A stretch of DNA of 64,000 nt from Symbiodinium natans (taxonomy: Eukaryota; Sar; Dinophyceae; Suessiales; Symbiodiniaceae). The notes under the pieces were generated by a model. The model had not been told where the DNA came from, did not search any database, and was given only the letters and a program-made list of their open reading frames with translations. Both the position numbers and the translations under genes were made by a program. Positions 11,541 through 21,837 of the stretch are shown here, one piece after another (the stretch's first letter is position 1; every line of letters starts with the position of its first letter). The stretch is taken from assembly GCA_905221605.1 (NCBI GenBank), contig CAJNDS010002279.1, positions 962,084 to 1,026,083 of the forward strand. The letters are read 5' to 3'.

Positions 11541-11734
11541 GGGGGGCCACAACCCAAAACCTTAAACCCTTCCGGGGTTTCAAGGTTTCGGGTTTAGGGT
11601 TTAGGGTTCAAGGGTTTCATAAGGTTCCGGCTTGGAGTCTAACTGTTCAGATTGTAGGGTATTGGGTTTCGGAGTTCGCCTAAGTTTTGCAGCGCTTAGG
11701 GCTTTGGGTTTTGGGTCAGACTCATGGCTTCGGG

Positions 11735-12570
11735 GTTTAGGGTCTAGGGTCTAGGGTCTAGGGTCCAGGGTTTAGGGTTTAGGGTTTAGGGTTAAGGGTT
11801 TAGGGTTTAGGGTTTAGGGTTTAGGGTTTAGGGGTTTAGGGTTTAGGGCCTGGGGCTCAATTAGGGCTTAGTAGGGTTTAGGCTTTAGTGCTTCGGGCTT
11901 AACTACGGCTTAGCAGGGTTAAGGCTTTAGGGCTTCTGGCTTAACTCAGGCTTAGTATGGTTGAGGCTTTATGGCTTAGGGTCTAACTGGGGCTTAGTAG
12001 GGTTTAGGCTTTAGAGCTTCGGGCTTAACTAGGGCTTAGTATGGTTGTGGCTTCAGGGCTTAGGGTCTACCTAGGGCTTAGTAGCTTGGGGTTTAGGGTT
12101 TAGGGTTTAGGGTTTAGGGTTTAGGGTTTAGGGTTTAGGGTTTAGGGTTTAGGGTTTAGGGTTTAAGGTTTAGGGTTGTTGGAAGTCCTGCTGGTTGCGC
12201 CATGGTTTAGGGTACCCCGTGATATGATATGTAAGCATTGCTCACAAGTGCTATATATGGGGTCGGAATAATACCCCCCCACCCCCCCCCCCCCCAAACC
12301 CCTAGTCAGGCCCCTAAACTTGTGCCCCTAAACCCTAAACCCTTTTGCAAGCTCAATCAGCACTTCATTCATTCCGACAAGCCACGGACCCACTTTATGG
12401 CTAGGGTTTGGGGTTTAGGGTTTAGGGTTTAAGGTTTAGGGTTTAGGGTTTAGGGTTTAGGGTTTAGGGTTTAGGGTTTAGGGTTTAGGGTTTAGGGTTT
12501 AGGGTTTAGGGTTTAGGGTTTAGGGTGTAGGGTGTAGGGTGTAGGGTGTAGGGTGTAGGGTGTAGGGTGT
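11735..12570. repeat. TTTAGGG arrays around a ~42-bp higher-order repeat and a TGTAGGG block
   Basis: TTTAGGG at 11770-11850, 12085-12175 and 12412-12530. Between 11860 and 12085 a unit of about 42 bases (GGCTTAGTAGGGTTTAGGCT...CGGGCTTAACTA) repeats about five times. At 12524-12570 the unit becomes TGTAGGG about seven times. Confidence 0.85.
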
Positions 12571-12674
12571 AGGGTTTAGGGTTTGCGGCTTAGGGTATAG
12601 GGTTTCGGGCGGGCATTGCACTTCGGTTGTAGAGCTCTTCGATTCAGGGGTTATTTGCTGGTGCTCGAGAACCC

Positions 12675-12860
12675 TCAACCCTAAACCCAAGACCCTAAAC
12701 CCTAAACCCTAAACCCTAAACCCTAAACCCTAGACCCTAGACCCTAAACCCTAGACCCTAAACCCTAAACCCTAAACCCTAAACCCTAAACCCTAAACCC
12801 TGAACCCTGAACCCTGAACCCTGAACCCTGAACCCTGAGAACCCTGAACCCTGAACCTCA
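12675..12860. repeat. CCCTAAA array ending in a CCCTGAA block
   Basis: CCCTAAA with CCCTAGA variants, then a homogeneous run of CCCTGAA from about 12799. Confidence 0.93.
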
Positions 12861-13110
12861 AAAAGGGCAAATACGAGACCCTGGCGTGACCTAGGAATAA
12901 ACAGGGTACCCTTTTTGTAGAGGATAGGACTAGGGGGACCCTTGGGGATATAGACCCTCTGAAGCAGGTCCCTGTTTAAGAGAGCCAGAAGAGGGTTCAG
13001 AAGGGTTCCCTTTTTAGGGCCCCCCTTATCCTACCTAGGATTTTGGTTTTTGGGGGATTGTAAGGGAACCCCAACCCTCAAAAAAAGAAAAAAGGGCCCG
13101 GGTCCTTAGA

Positions 13111-13200
13111 ATAAGGTGTTGGGGGATACTAGAGTCTAATCATAAAGGGGCCACAAGGGAAAAACACTAGTAATTTCTCCGGCCTATATATTTAATAATC
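13111..13200. repeat. Dispersed repeat family C, copy 1
   Basis: Contains TAATCATAAAGGGGCCACAA and TAATTTCTCCGGCCTATATA, aligning with the copies at 33.7 and 34.0 kb. Confidence 0.5.
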
Positions 13201-13430
13201 TCCGAAACACCCCAACGCCGAGGCAGGGCCGAAGTCCGAGTGCGCGGGTTTGGGGTGTTGGGGTGGAGGGCTTTACAGTCTCAGGGTGTTCGGGTTCAGG
13301 GTTTCAGGGATTTAGGGTTTAGGATGTTAGGAGTTTATGGCTTTCTGGCTTTAGGGTTTTAGGGCTTTTGGGTTTTAGGGCTCTTAAGGCGTTGTAGGGT
13401 TTTTGGATGTTCGGGCTTTAGGGAATCCGC

Positions 13431-13477
13431 CTTGGCGTTTGTGTGGTCCGCCAGGATCATCACCTCAGCGTTTCGCT
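13431..13477 (-). CDS. Candidate exon
   Basis: 47 bases after AACTCTCAG, ending at a GC donor; only one of three frames is open, encoding RNAEVMILADHTNAK. Confidence 0.45.
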
Positions 13478-13856
13478 CTGAGAGTTTAGTCGTGTGGGGT
13501 ATCCCTAAACCCTAAACCCTAAACCCTAAACCCTAAACCCTAAACCAGGAGACCTGGGTCCCCTACACCAGGAATTACAGCCCTAAACACTGTAAAAGGG
13601 TTTAGGGTTTAGGGCGTAGGGTTTTATGGTGTAGGGTTTAGGGTTTAGGGTTTAGGGTTTAGGGTTTAGGGTTTAGGGTTTAGGGTTTAGCCCTAGTGGC
13701 CTATAATCCGTATCAACCCTGCAGACCTTATGATAAAACCTAAAAGCCCGACACACCCTATGGACTTTCTGAGCCCTAAGCCCTAAACCCGATAACCCCT
13801 CTAGGGTGTCTTCCGGGTTTGGGGTTTAGGGTTTGGGGCTTCGGGCTCAAGGGCAA

Positions 13857-13926
13857 GTCAAAATCTGGACGATGGTGTCTTTGAAAGTAGAGTTGGCGGC
13901 AGATAGCGAGTGGCCTCCTGAGCCAA
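13857..13926 (-). CDS. Candidate exon
   Basis: After TTTGGCTCAG the frame GHSLSAANSTFKDTIVQIL is open, though the other frames are open for much of the length too. Repeats of opposite orientation on each side. Boundaries approximate. Confidence 0.3.
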
Positions 13927-14156
13927 AGGGTCTCGGGTTCTGAACCCTAAACCCTAAAACCTAAACCCTAAAACCTAAACTCTAAACCCTAAACCCTAAA
14001 ACCTAAACCCTAAACCCTAAACCATGAACCCTGAACCTTAAACCCTGAACCCAACCAAAAGCTCGGGGCCGCGGCCCACTTGGTAGGTGGCTTGGCTGGA
14101 TCGTCCAGGCCTGGACGAGACAGCGCATCCCAGCAGAGGTGTCGGGCTCAGAGTGG

Positions 14157-14245
14157 GGTTTAGGGTTTAGGGTTTAGGGTTTAGGGTTTAGGGTCTAGGG
14201 TCTAGGGTTTAGGGTTTAGGGTTTAGGGTTTAGGGTTAAGGGTGG
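14157..14245. repeat. TTTAGGG array
   Basis: About 12 units. The neighbouring stretch 14390-14640 is repeat-free and open on the minus strand (GEFVDHLVDADGRPSDNHTW) but no splice ends could be assigned. Confidence 0.9.
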
Positions 14246-15654
14246 CAAGTATCGAGAGACTCTAAGGCCCAGGATATAGGGGCTTGGGGCTTCCGTCGTG
14301 GAGGCACCCTACCGAAGTCTCAACCTCCCCCTTTTCCGGAAAGAGGCTTAAGGGTTAAAATCCTAAACCCTAAACCCCAAAACTCGACACAACTACAATG
14401 CCATGTATGATTGTCAGAAGGTCTGCCGTCGGCGTCAACAAGATGGTCAACAAATTCCCCTGCAGGGCAGAAACGGAAGACACTTCCCCTACGTTTGCCT
14501 TCGCCACCCCTATGAGAGAACACTTCTACCAGCGGAGTGCCTTTGTTGACGATGTTGTGGAAACATTATAGAAGATCACCACGAGCAATGCCAGTCTGGG
14601 CACGATCACAATTCACACATGACCTTAGTGAACTTAGTGCAGCCATCTTGCGTAGCCGAAACCCCCTGAACCGAACACCTCAAAACTCAGACCCCTAGTT
14701 ATAAGCCCGAAGCCCTAAGCCGTGAACCCTAAGCCTCAAACCCATGAACCCGGACCATCCCCCCCCCCCCCTGGCGCCTCCGCACTCCTGATTGTTGGAG
14801 GTTGCGATGAGCCTGAGGGTGTCGACGGCCATGAACCTGGCCGCAGGGCTTTGGGGATATTAGGGGTTATGTTAGGGTTCTATTCGGGTTATGTTAGGGT
14901 TATATTAGGGTTATATTAGGGTTATATTAGGGTAATATTAAGGTTATATTAGGGCTTAGGGTTTAGGGGTACTAGAGTCATTAGGGTTTCGGGCTTCTGG
15001 CACAGGTCTGGGCGGTCAAGGGGAGTTTTGGGGGTGCGAGGGCCCCTAAACCCTAAAACCTAAACCCTATTTGGGCCTTTCGGTTTTTTTTAGGGGTTCC
15101 AGGGGGCTCAGGCTAGCTTTACGAATAAAAATCTGTCGGGCTCTAGCACCTCAAGGCGGGTTTAGGGTTTCGGGTTTAGGATTTAGGGTTTAGGAGGGTT
15201 AAGGGTTCAGTTGAAGCTTTGAGGTTTAGCCTTTAGGATGTCGGGCTTGAAGGTATAAGGGGAGCTGCGTGCGTCAAGACTTGTGAAGATCGCCAGTCAC
15301 AAGGGCGGTGCTCACAATTCTAGCTCAACGTACGGTATGGTCCTTCAACCCTCACCCTCACCCCCCCTCCACCACCCACACTCAACAAAAAAGGCAACAG
15401 AGCTCTGATCAAGCCAGCAGCCTGAAGGCCAGAAAGGGCTCATGGTTCACACACTTCGGTTTGGCGTTCAGGACGGTAGGGTTTAGGGTTAAGGGTTTCG
15501 GATTTACACCCCAAAGCCCCAAATCCTAAACCCCAAGCCCCAGATCCTAAACCCCAAGCCCCAAATCCTAAACTTGTACATATAAAAGCATGTAACAATG
15601 TTTTTAAAGCTCTACAGCCTCCAACCCCCCTCCCCGCCACCCCATTCCCACCCT

Positions 15655-15740
15655 AAACCCTAAACCCTAAACCCTAAACCCTAAACCCTAAACCCTAAAC
15701 CCTAAACCCTAAACCCTAAACCCTAAACCCTAAACCCCTA
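15655..15740. repeat. CCCTAAA array
   Basis: About 12 perfect units. The following 15750-15860 is unique sequence, open on both strands and unresolved. Confidence 0.95.
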
Positions 15741-15890
15741 CAACTCGAGACCCGAGGCTCGAAAGCCCGACAAAGCTGGAGCTCTCTGATACCCCTCAAT
15801 CCTTCGTCTCCGCAAAGCTCAGGAAGACCAACCTCGGGGCCCCTGGAGCCCTAAATACTAAAAGCGGCTTAGGGTTTAGGTCGAAGAGGT

Positions 15891-16306
15891 GTAGCTGTGG
15901 AGGCAGCAGTGGCGGTGGCCCGCCTGCATGTGCTGAGCCTTTGCCTGGGGATCGTGGTTCCTGCGCCATGGAGTGGATGGAAGGATCATGCGTGCACCTG
16001 CTCCGACACCAGCTCTTCTACTGTCCGCTCCCCTGGCCAGCGCAGCCACCGCATTGGCATGTGACCCTGCGAGAGCTTGGACACGCTCCTCCGCGACCCG
16101 CGCCCGTTGTGGCAGTGCCGTGTCCAGCCGTCTCGGTGGCTCAGAGGTCCTGACGAATTCGCCAACTCTCTGCTCGATATCCTGGCCGTTCCACACTATG
16201 CTCTCGATGTGAGGAAGTATGTCGCCTACATTGGTAGGCTGTCGTGCCCATGAGGCGCTGAAGACCGCACCATCAAAGGTTGGTATTGGGGTGTCCTGTG
16301 GCACGC
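15891..16306 (-). CDS. Unrecognised coding segment of about 138 residues
   Basis: A repeat-free island starting after GTGCCACAG. Reads PTFDGAVFSASWARQPTNVG, ILPHIESIVWNGQDIEQRVG and LPQRARVAEERVQALAG, then becomes Ala/Arg-rich. Much longer than the other islands, so it may be a large exon or a small intronless gene. The last ~40 residues look less protein-like, so the real exon may end earlier (a donor could lie near 16030). No family recognised. Confidence 0.45.
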
Positions 16307-16647
16307 CTTGCCTGGCTTCAGGGGCTTCCGAACCTTACTTTGGGTGCGGGGTCGTTTGGGTCAGTTTGGGGGAGTGGGAGGGGGGTTAGGGTTCGGGGTG
16401 AAGGGCGTAGAGTTTAGGGTTTAGGGAAAGTTTAGGGTTCAGGGTTTAGGGTTACGGAAGCTACCTGATCCCCAGGGTTCTGAAGTATGGGCCCTTGCGT
16501 GGGGTCAAAATTATCAGGGTTTGGGGTTTGGGGTTTGGGGTACAGGCTTCGGGGGATTGAGACATGGTGGTTTTATAGCTTAGGGTTTAGGGTGCAGGGT
16601 TAGGGTCCCTAAACCCTAAACAGTAAACCTGAACCACGCCCTATGTA

Positions 16648-16772
16648 CTCTCTCTCGCTCTCGCTCTCGCTCTCGCTCTCGCTCTCGCTCTCGCTCTCGC
16701 TCTCGCTCTCGCTCTCGCTCTCGCTCTCGCTCTCGCTCTCGCTCTCGCTCTCGCTCTCGCTCTCTCTCTCTC
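16648..16772. repeat. CTCTCG hexamer microsatellite
   Basis: About 20 near-perfect copies of CTCTCG (GCTCTC); translates as Ser-Leu or Arg-Glu runs that are not genuine proteins. Confidence 0.97.
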
Positions 16773-16785
16773 GGGAAGCTCGCCT

Positions 16786-16845
16786 GCCCAAGGGTATCCT
16801 CAACGTTTCGCACTGCAGTGTCTCGGGGTTTTCCCGGACAGGGCC
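16786..16845 (-). CDS. Candidate exon
   Basis: Between acceptor TGTGCGGCAG and donor CAG|GCGAGC. Two frames are open ([17 protein letters not shown] or [17 protein letters not shown]). It directly abuts a CTCTCG microsatellite. Confidence 0.35.
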
Positions 16846-16999
16846 TGCCGCACAAAAAGAGAAGTCAAGGGTTTAGAGTTTAGGGTTTAGGGTTGAAGGT
16901 TGACGGTTTAGGGTATCGGGTTTAGGGCATAGGGCCTAGGGTTTATGGTATAGGGTTTGGGGTATAGGGTTTCAGGTTTAGGGGCGTTCGTATCGTCGG

Positions 17000-17690
17000 T
17001 CATTATGTAGTTTCAAAGGGTATCGGGAGTCCAAGAAAGCGTGGGTTTAGATCCTGAGACCGTGAATGGACATCGCTTGATGAAACTCTAAACCCAAGGG
17101 TCCTGACACAAACAAGTCTGAGAGCGTGCAACAGAACCGGGGGCAAAACGGAAGCTTAAATGCTTGGAAAACTGAGCTCAACAAGCCCGCAGGAGAACAC
17201 CCGAAGGAATGATGTTGGGACCCCCTGTAACCGCAAAGCAAACGAAACACTGCGCCCAAACAGGCTCTAACAGGACAACCAAAGTGCATGCAAGACCTTC
17301 GAATCTGCATTCTTTCTGAAGAAACCCGGGCAAACTCTCAGCTTTACCCCGCAGCCCTGAAAATCCGCCAGACCCCCCTAAATCCGAGACCTGAACCCCA
17401 AACCCCAAACCTTAAACCCTAAAACCCAAACCCTACACCCCAGACCCTAATCCTGAAACCCAAAAACCCTAAAACCCCAACCCTAAAGCCTCTAAACCCT
17501 AAAACCCTAACCCCCCTTTTACCCTATCCCTGAACCCTAGAGCCCTGAAACAATACTCAACCCTGACCCTAAACCCCTAAAACTTCAAACCCTCAACCCT
17601 AAACCCTAAACCCTAAAACCTACACCCTAAACCCTAAACCCTAAACCCTAAACCCTAACACCCTAAAACCCTGAAACCCCAAACTGTGCG
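17000..17690. other. Unique and C-rich repeat stretch, no gene supported
   Basis: 17000-17390 is unique DNA with minus-strand open frames but no clear splice logic; 17400-17690 is degenerate CCCTAAA. The island 17695-17785 (for example plus-strand FSLAGDRHFGCPQKLLLRDL) lies between inverted arrays and is open on both strands. Confidence 0.5.
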
Positions 17691-17786
17691 CACTCCCAGC
17701 TTTTCTCTCGCGGGAGATCGCCACTTTGGGTGCCCCCAGAAGCTACTCCTTCGCGACCTGGGCTTGGCTGGTGCGTGGACTGTTTG

Positions 17787-18028
17787 GTTTAGGGTTTAGG
17801 GTTTAGGGTTTAGGGTTTAGGGTTTAGGGTTTAGGGTTTAGGGTTTAGGGTTTAGGGTTTAGGGTTTAGGGTTTAGGGTTTAGGGTTTAGGGTTTAGGGT
17901 TTAGGGTTTAGGGTTTAGGGTTTAGGGTTTAGGGTTTAGGGTTTAGGGTTTAGGGTTTAAGGTTTAGGGTTTAGGGTTTAGGGTCTAGGGTCTAGGGTCT
18001 AGGGTTTAGGGTTTAGGGTTTAGGGTTT
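17787..18028. repeat. TTTAGGG array
   Basis: About 34 nearly perfect heptamers with a short TCTAGGG sub-block near 17983-18002. Confidence 0.97.
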
Positions 18029-18416
18029 AGGGGTTAGGGCTAGGGCTTTCCTTATAGTTTAGGGTTTCAGCGTTTTGTGGTCCAAATATGGGCATTTCCC
18101 AAAATAGGGGTACCCCTATCGGAAACCCCCATATAGGGTTGAGGGGGTTTGAGGAGTCTAGGGTCTAAGGGTCTGTTGAGGCTTTGAGGTCTTAGGTTTT
18201 TAGTGCTTTCAGGGCTGCTCCGCCAATAAACATAGCACACACACACATTGTTCAGTCAGCTTATGTACATATATATATATATATATAACATTGATTATTG
18301 ACATATGTGTTCATATCTATAGCTACACGTATCTTTATACCACTTGGATGTATATGTCATGTAAACTGAAACCTGTATTCCGATCTCTACTTACCTGTCT
18401 ATACTTCATAAGTACG

Positions 18417-18606
18417 TACATACATTCACATAGATACACATACATATACATACATATACGTACATATACATACATATACATACATATACATACATATACA
18501 TACATATACATCCATATACATACATATACATCCATATACATCCATATACATACATATACATACATATACATACATATACATACATATACATACATATACA
18601 TACGTA
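18417..18606. repeat. ACATAT/ACATAC microsatellite
   Basis: A 12-base alternation of TACATACATATA for about 190 bases, ending beside the decayed transposase. A TA dinucleotide run lies at 18272-18288. Confidence 0.95.
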
Positions 18607-18629
18607 CAGTGTCGCCCGACCCCGCTTGC

Positions 18630-20180
18630 TTAGAACAGAAGCGGGTGTGCGTAGAGCATGCGACGTCGTTTGGGCCGGAGCCGAGCCAAGTCTTCAGGCG
18701 CAGGCAAATCTGTACAAGCCATGTCCTGCGGTGTCACGTGTTGGCGCAAGACATGGGTGAGGCACTCAAACTTTCCCGTCGCTCCCACAGCGTCAAAGGC
18801 ACAGGCCCATTGCCGGACGGTGAAAAAAGCTTCAGGCGCTTGCAGAAGCATCGACAACCACACATTGGCAGGCACCAGGCCCTCAGGGTAGCGCTGCCGG
18901 AGCTCGTGACGCATGCGCTCTAGCCAGCATTTGAAAGCTGCGAAGCCGGCGCTCAGCTTCGCTGGAACGTAAATTAGCTTGATGCGCTCGGCGCGCGCCG
19001 TTTGCATGACCTCTTGACAAAGATGGTACGGAGCCATGTCTAAGAGCCGCGCGATACGGCTCAAGCGCTGCACAAAACTTGCCGAGGATGCGTGTCATGA
19101 GCTTGCTAGTATTCCAGGCAGATTTTTCTCTCCAGAGTACCACAGGCTTGCCTGCAACCTGTGACTGAAGTGATTGAAAGTCCCTCACTGTCAACCGTGC
19201 CTTGCTGGCTATGATGATATGGGGAAGGCACGATTTCACCCTGCGATCGTTGCATATGACTGCAACGTAGGTGAAACAGCCTCTCAGGTCACCTTTTCGG
19301 GCGAGACTGGCCGGGTGTAGCACTAGGGAGGGCCAAAGTCTCAAAGTTCACGTGGAGAAACCAAACCAAGAGGCGACTTCGGCACATACCGTACTGCAGT
19401 TTCGTCCAAGTTGACCAACAGGACGCGCTTGCCACACGTGTAGCCGACCCACTGCCAGAAAATGGCGACCTGGGCGCGTCACCACTTTGAGCCCAGAAAA
19501 CAGGCTGACTTTTTAGCCTACCTGCTTAAGCACGTGCCACAAGACCCGGACCCAAAATCCACAAGACCCGGACCCAAAATCCGGCCCTGTTATTTAGCCC
19601 ACATCCGGCCCTGGTATTCAACCCTCGAGCAAACATGGCTTACACACCCCGTTCACACGCTGCTTGTTTTCACTCCTACTCCGCCTTGGCGTGTATGCTG
19701 GGTGCGTCCAAGTCTTCACACAAGCGCAGCTGGCCTGGGCGGAAGCCCCAGCGCTTTCTTCAGCGTTTGACCCCTGCCTTTCCAGGTGGAGCGTGCCTGC
19801 CCCCAGGAACTTCACGTAAGCCCGGCACGCGTCCTCTGCAGTGGGTGCAACACATGGCCCAAGTTTTGCCGCCGTATCCACGTCGCTAGGCAGACCGATG
19901 CGACAAATTCTCTGGCGAGTCGCTCTGCAGTGGCTGAGAACTGCGCTTGCGAAACATCTACCTTAGCCACCGGAGTCTGCACAAACGCCGCATCCGGCAG
20001 GTGCCCCCGCCATTTGCGCCGCCTCGCCAGTTGCCTGGCCAGGACAGCCCCGCGCACGCTGGCCACTGTAGTTGTAGGCCAAGACAACTGCCCCGACGCA
20101 AACCCCCTGCGCTCCATTTGTTTGCGAACACGCGCACGCTGCCCCGACAGTTGCTTGAGATCACGGCGTGTCACGACCAG
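18630..20180 (-). pseudogene. Decayed DDE-superfamily transposase
   Basis: Fragments in several minus-strand frames line up as one protein. N-terminal part near 19812-20174 (MTRRDLKQLSGQRARVRKQM). First catalytic Asp in VLLVNLDETAVRYVPKS (about 19385-19425). Then GCFTYVAVICNDRR (about 19250-19290) and WREKSAWNTSKLMTRILG (about 19095-19150). Second Asp in LLDMAPYHL (about 19030-19050), followed by KLIYVPAKL and FKCWLERM. The usual region around the third acidic residue, after KLIYVPAKL, appears deleted. At least two frameshifts are needed, one near 19330 and one near 19060-19090. It resembles the DDE endonucleases that are abundant in dinoflagellates. No clear terminal inverted repeats were seen; a microsatellite begins directly at the 3' end. 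Confidence 0.65.
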
Positions 20181-20195
20181 GCGCTCTCCTGTAGT

Positions 20196-20480
20196 TGAGC
20201 GACCAGGGGCTACGGGCTCCGAAGAGCTAAGTCTGACGCTTCTTGCTTTGGGCTAAGGGCTCCGAAGAGCTAAGTCTGATTTCTTTGGGCGAAGGGGCTA
20301 AGCCTGACGCTTCTTGCTTTGGGCTAAGGGCTCCGAAGAGCTAAGTCAGCTGCTCTTGCTTTGGGCTAAGCCGAAGAGCTAAGTCCCCGGGCTAAGTTTG
20401 CTGCTTTTGCTTTGGGCTAGGGGCTCCGAAGAGCCACGTCTGACGCGTTTTGCTTTGGGCTAGGGCTCCGAAGAGCTAAG
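20196..20480. repeat. Minisatellite with ~45-65-bp unit
   Basis: GGGCTCCGAAGAGCTAAGTC followed by TGACGCTTCTTGCTTTGGGC recurs about six times with length changes. It lies just upstream (minus sense) of the transposase N-terminus. It may be a terminal feature of that element. Confidence 0.8.
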
Positions 20481-21356
20481 TTTGCTGCTCTCTGAACAAA
20501 CCTTTTTCACATCTGTACTTTCCAATTCTTGGTTTGCTTGTTTTTTGTGCGGGGTTTCGTTCCTGCACTCACATCGTGCTGGTACGCAGCTCGCGAGTTG
20601 CAGCACAAAACGGTTCTGTACTGGCTGCACTGTACAGCTGAAGCAGCGCAAGACGGTTCTGTACTGGCTGCAGTGTACCGCTGCTGTCTCACAAGCAAGA
20701 CCTGTGCAGGACGGCCTGCATTCGTCCGCAAGACTGGTAGCTACTGGTAGCTCATGTGTTCCAGCTTGAACCTCTACTTGCTGTCGGCTGCATCTGCGTT
20801 ACCATGCATCGCTGCCATCATGACCCTGACCGTCTGCAGCGCTTACGTGCCCCAACATTGTGGCCGTGAACCTCGCCTTCCTTGCCATGGCCTTCCTGGC
20901 GCCGCGTAAAAGCCACAAAAGCTCGGCTGTGTTGAGATTTCCGGCTCGCCGAAGCAAGCTCTGGCGCTGTCCCACCTACGTGATCGGCGTGCTGGAAACA
21001 AAACCCCATCTCAGCAAACACGCCAACAAACAAAACAAGCTAGACTCGCTAGACGAGGCAACGACTTTAAAAAACCCTGCCTCGTTGCGCAAAGAACGAC
21101 TGGCCACCTTCAACGCTCTCTTCAACGACTCTCGTTGGTTCTTCAACTGCTGCACCGGATCGTCCATGGCACCAGAAGTTAACTGCGCAGAACCACACAG
21201 CCCCAAAAAAGTGCTGCTGCTCATGCAGTGCTTTCAGCTTGCAAGCAGGAACACACGCACTTGCACAGGTCCACCAAGCGAACACAATCAGGACCTCTTT
21301 CTTAAGCCTGCAAGACTTGCGTTCTGGGCGCTGCCTGGCCCTGCGCCCTGGCAGTA
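20481..21356. other. Unique stretch, no gene supported
   Basis: Contains a short near-duplicate (CGGTTCTGTACTGGCTGCA at about 20611 and 20653). A plus-strand frame of about 160 residues from 20860 has no recognisable motif and runs into the microsatellite, so it is probably chance. Confidence 0.5.
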
Positions 21357-21383
21357 TACATACATATACATACATATACATAC

Positions 21384-21420
<37 letters not shown>

Positions 21421-21484
21421 TACATACACATACATACACACGTACGTACGTACATACGTACGTACGTACATACATACATACATA
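21357..21484. repeat. ACATAC/ACACAT microsatellite
   Basis: Tetra- and hexamer mixture (ACATATAC, ACACAT, ACGTACGT) similar in kind to the tract at 18.4-18.6 kb. The two tracts bracket the decayed transposase and minisatellite. Confidence 0.95.
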
Positions 21485-21684
21485 GGCACTCTAAAGCCCG
21501 ACGCCCGAAACCCTGAACCAAATCCCCTCACCCGTAAACCCTAGACCCTCTTAACTAAGCACCCTAAACCCTCACAACCAAAACCCTAAAGAAACTATTG
21601 CTAAACCCCAAACCCCAAGCCCTAAACTCAACACCCCTAACAGCTCTAAACCCTACACCCCAAACCCTAAAAACCCCAAACCCC

Positions 21685-21837
21685 TAAGCCCCTAAACCCT
21701 GAGCCCTGCCCCCTGACTCCTCAGCCTCAAACCCCTTTATCCTAAGACCCAACTCTGCAGGCCCTTGATTTTCCCGCCCGGCGGCTACGATCACCACCTT
21801 GCCGTGGGCACGACGGCTCTTCTGAATTCGAAACGCC
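21685..21837 (-). CDS. MDR gene last recognised exon
   Basis: Starts after CGTCTTGAG in phase 0. Encodes AFRIQKSRRAHGKVVI, the family's closing motif. Similarity stops near 21790, where GT follows ATC; either a short final exon follows or the frame runs on to TAG at 21685 through repeat-like sequence. Confidence 0.7.

Noticed and set aside
16609-16876. Ser-Leu and Arg-Glu repeat frames
   Set aside because: Produced by the CTCTCG microsatellite in three frames; no independent coding evidence.
18291-18923. A 210-codon plus-strand open frame
   Set aside because: Half of it is translated microsatellite (Tyr-Ile-His repeats) and the rest is antisense of the decayed transposase.
20860-21516. A 218-codon plus-strand open frame
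   Set aside because: No motif, runs into the microsatellite and would be the only plus-strand gene. Left as unsupported.
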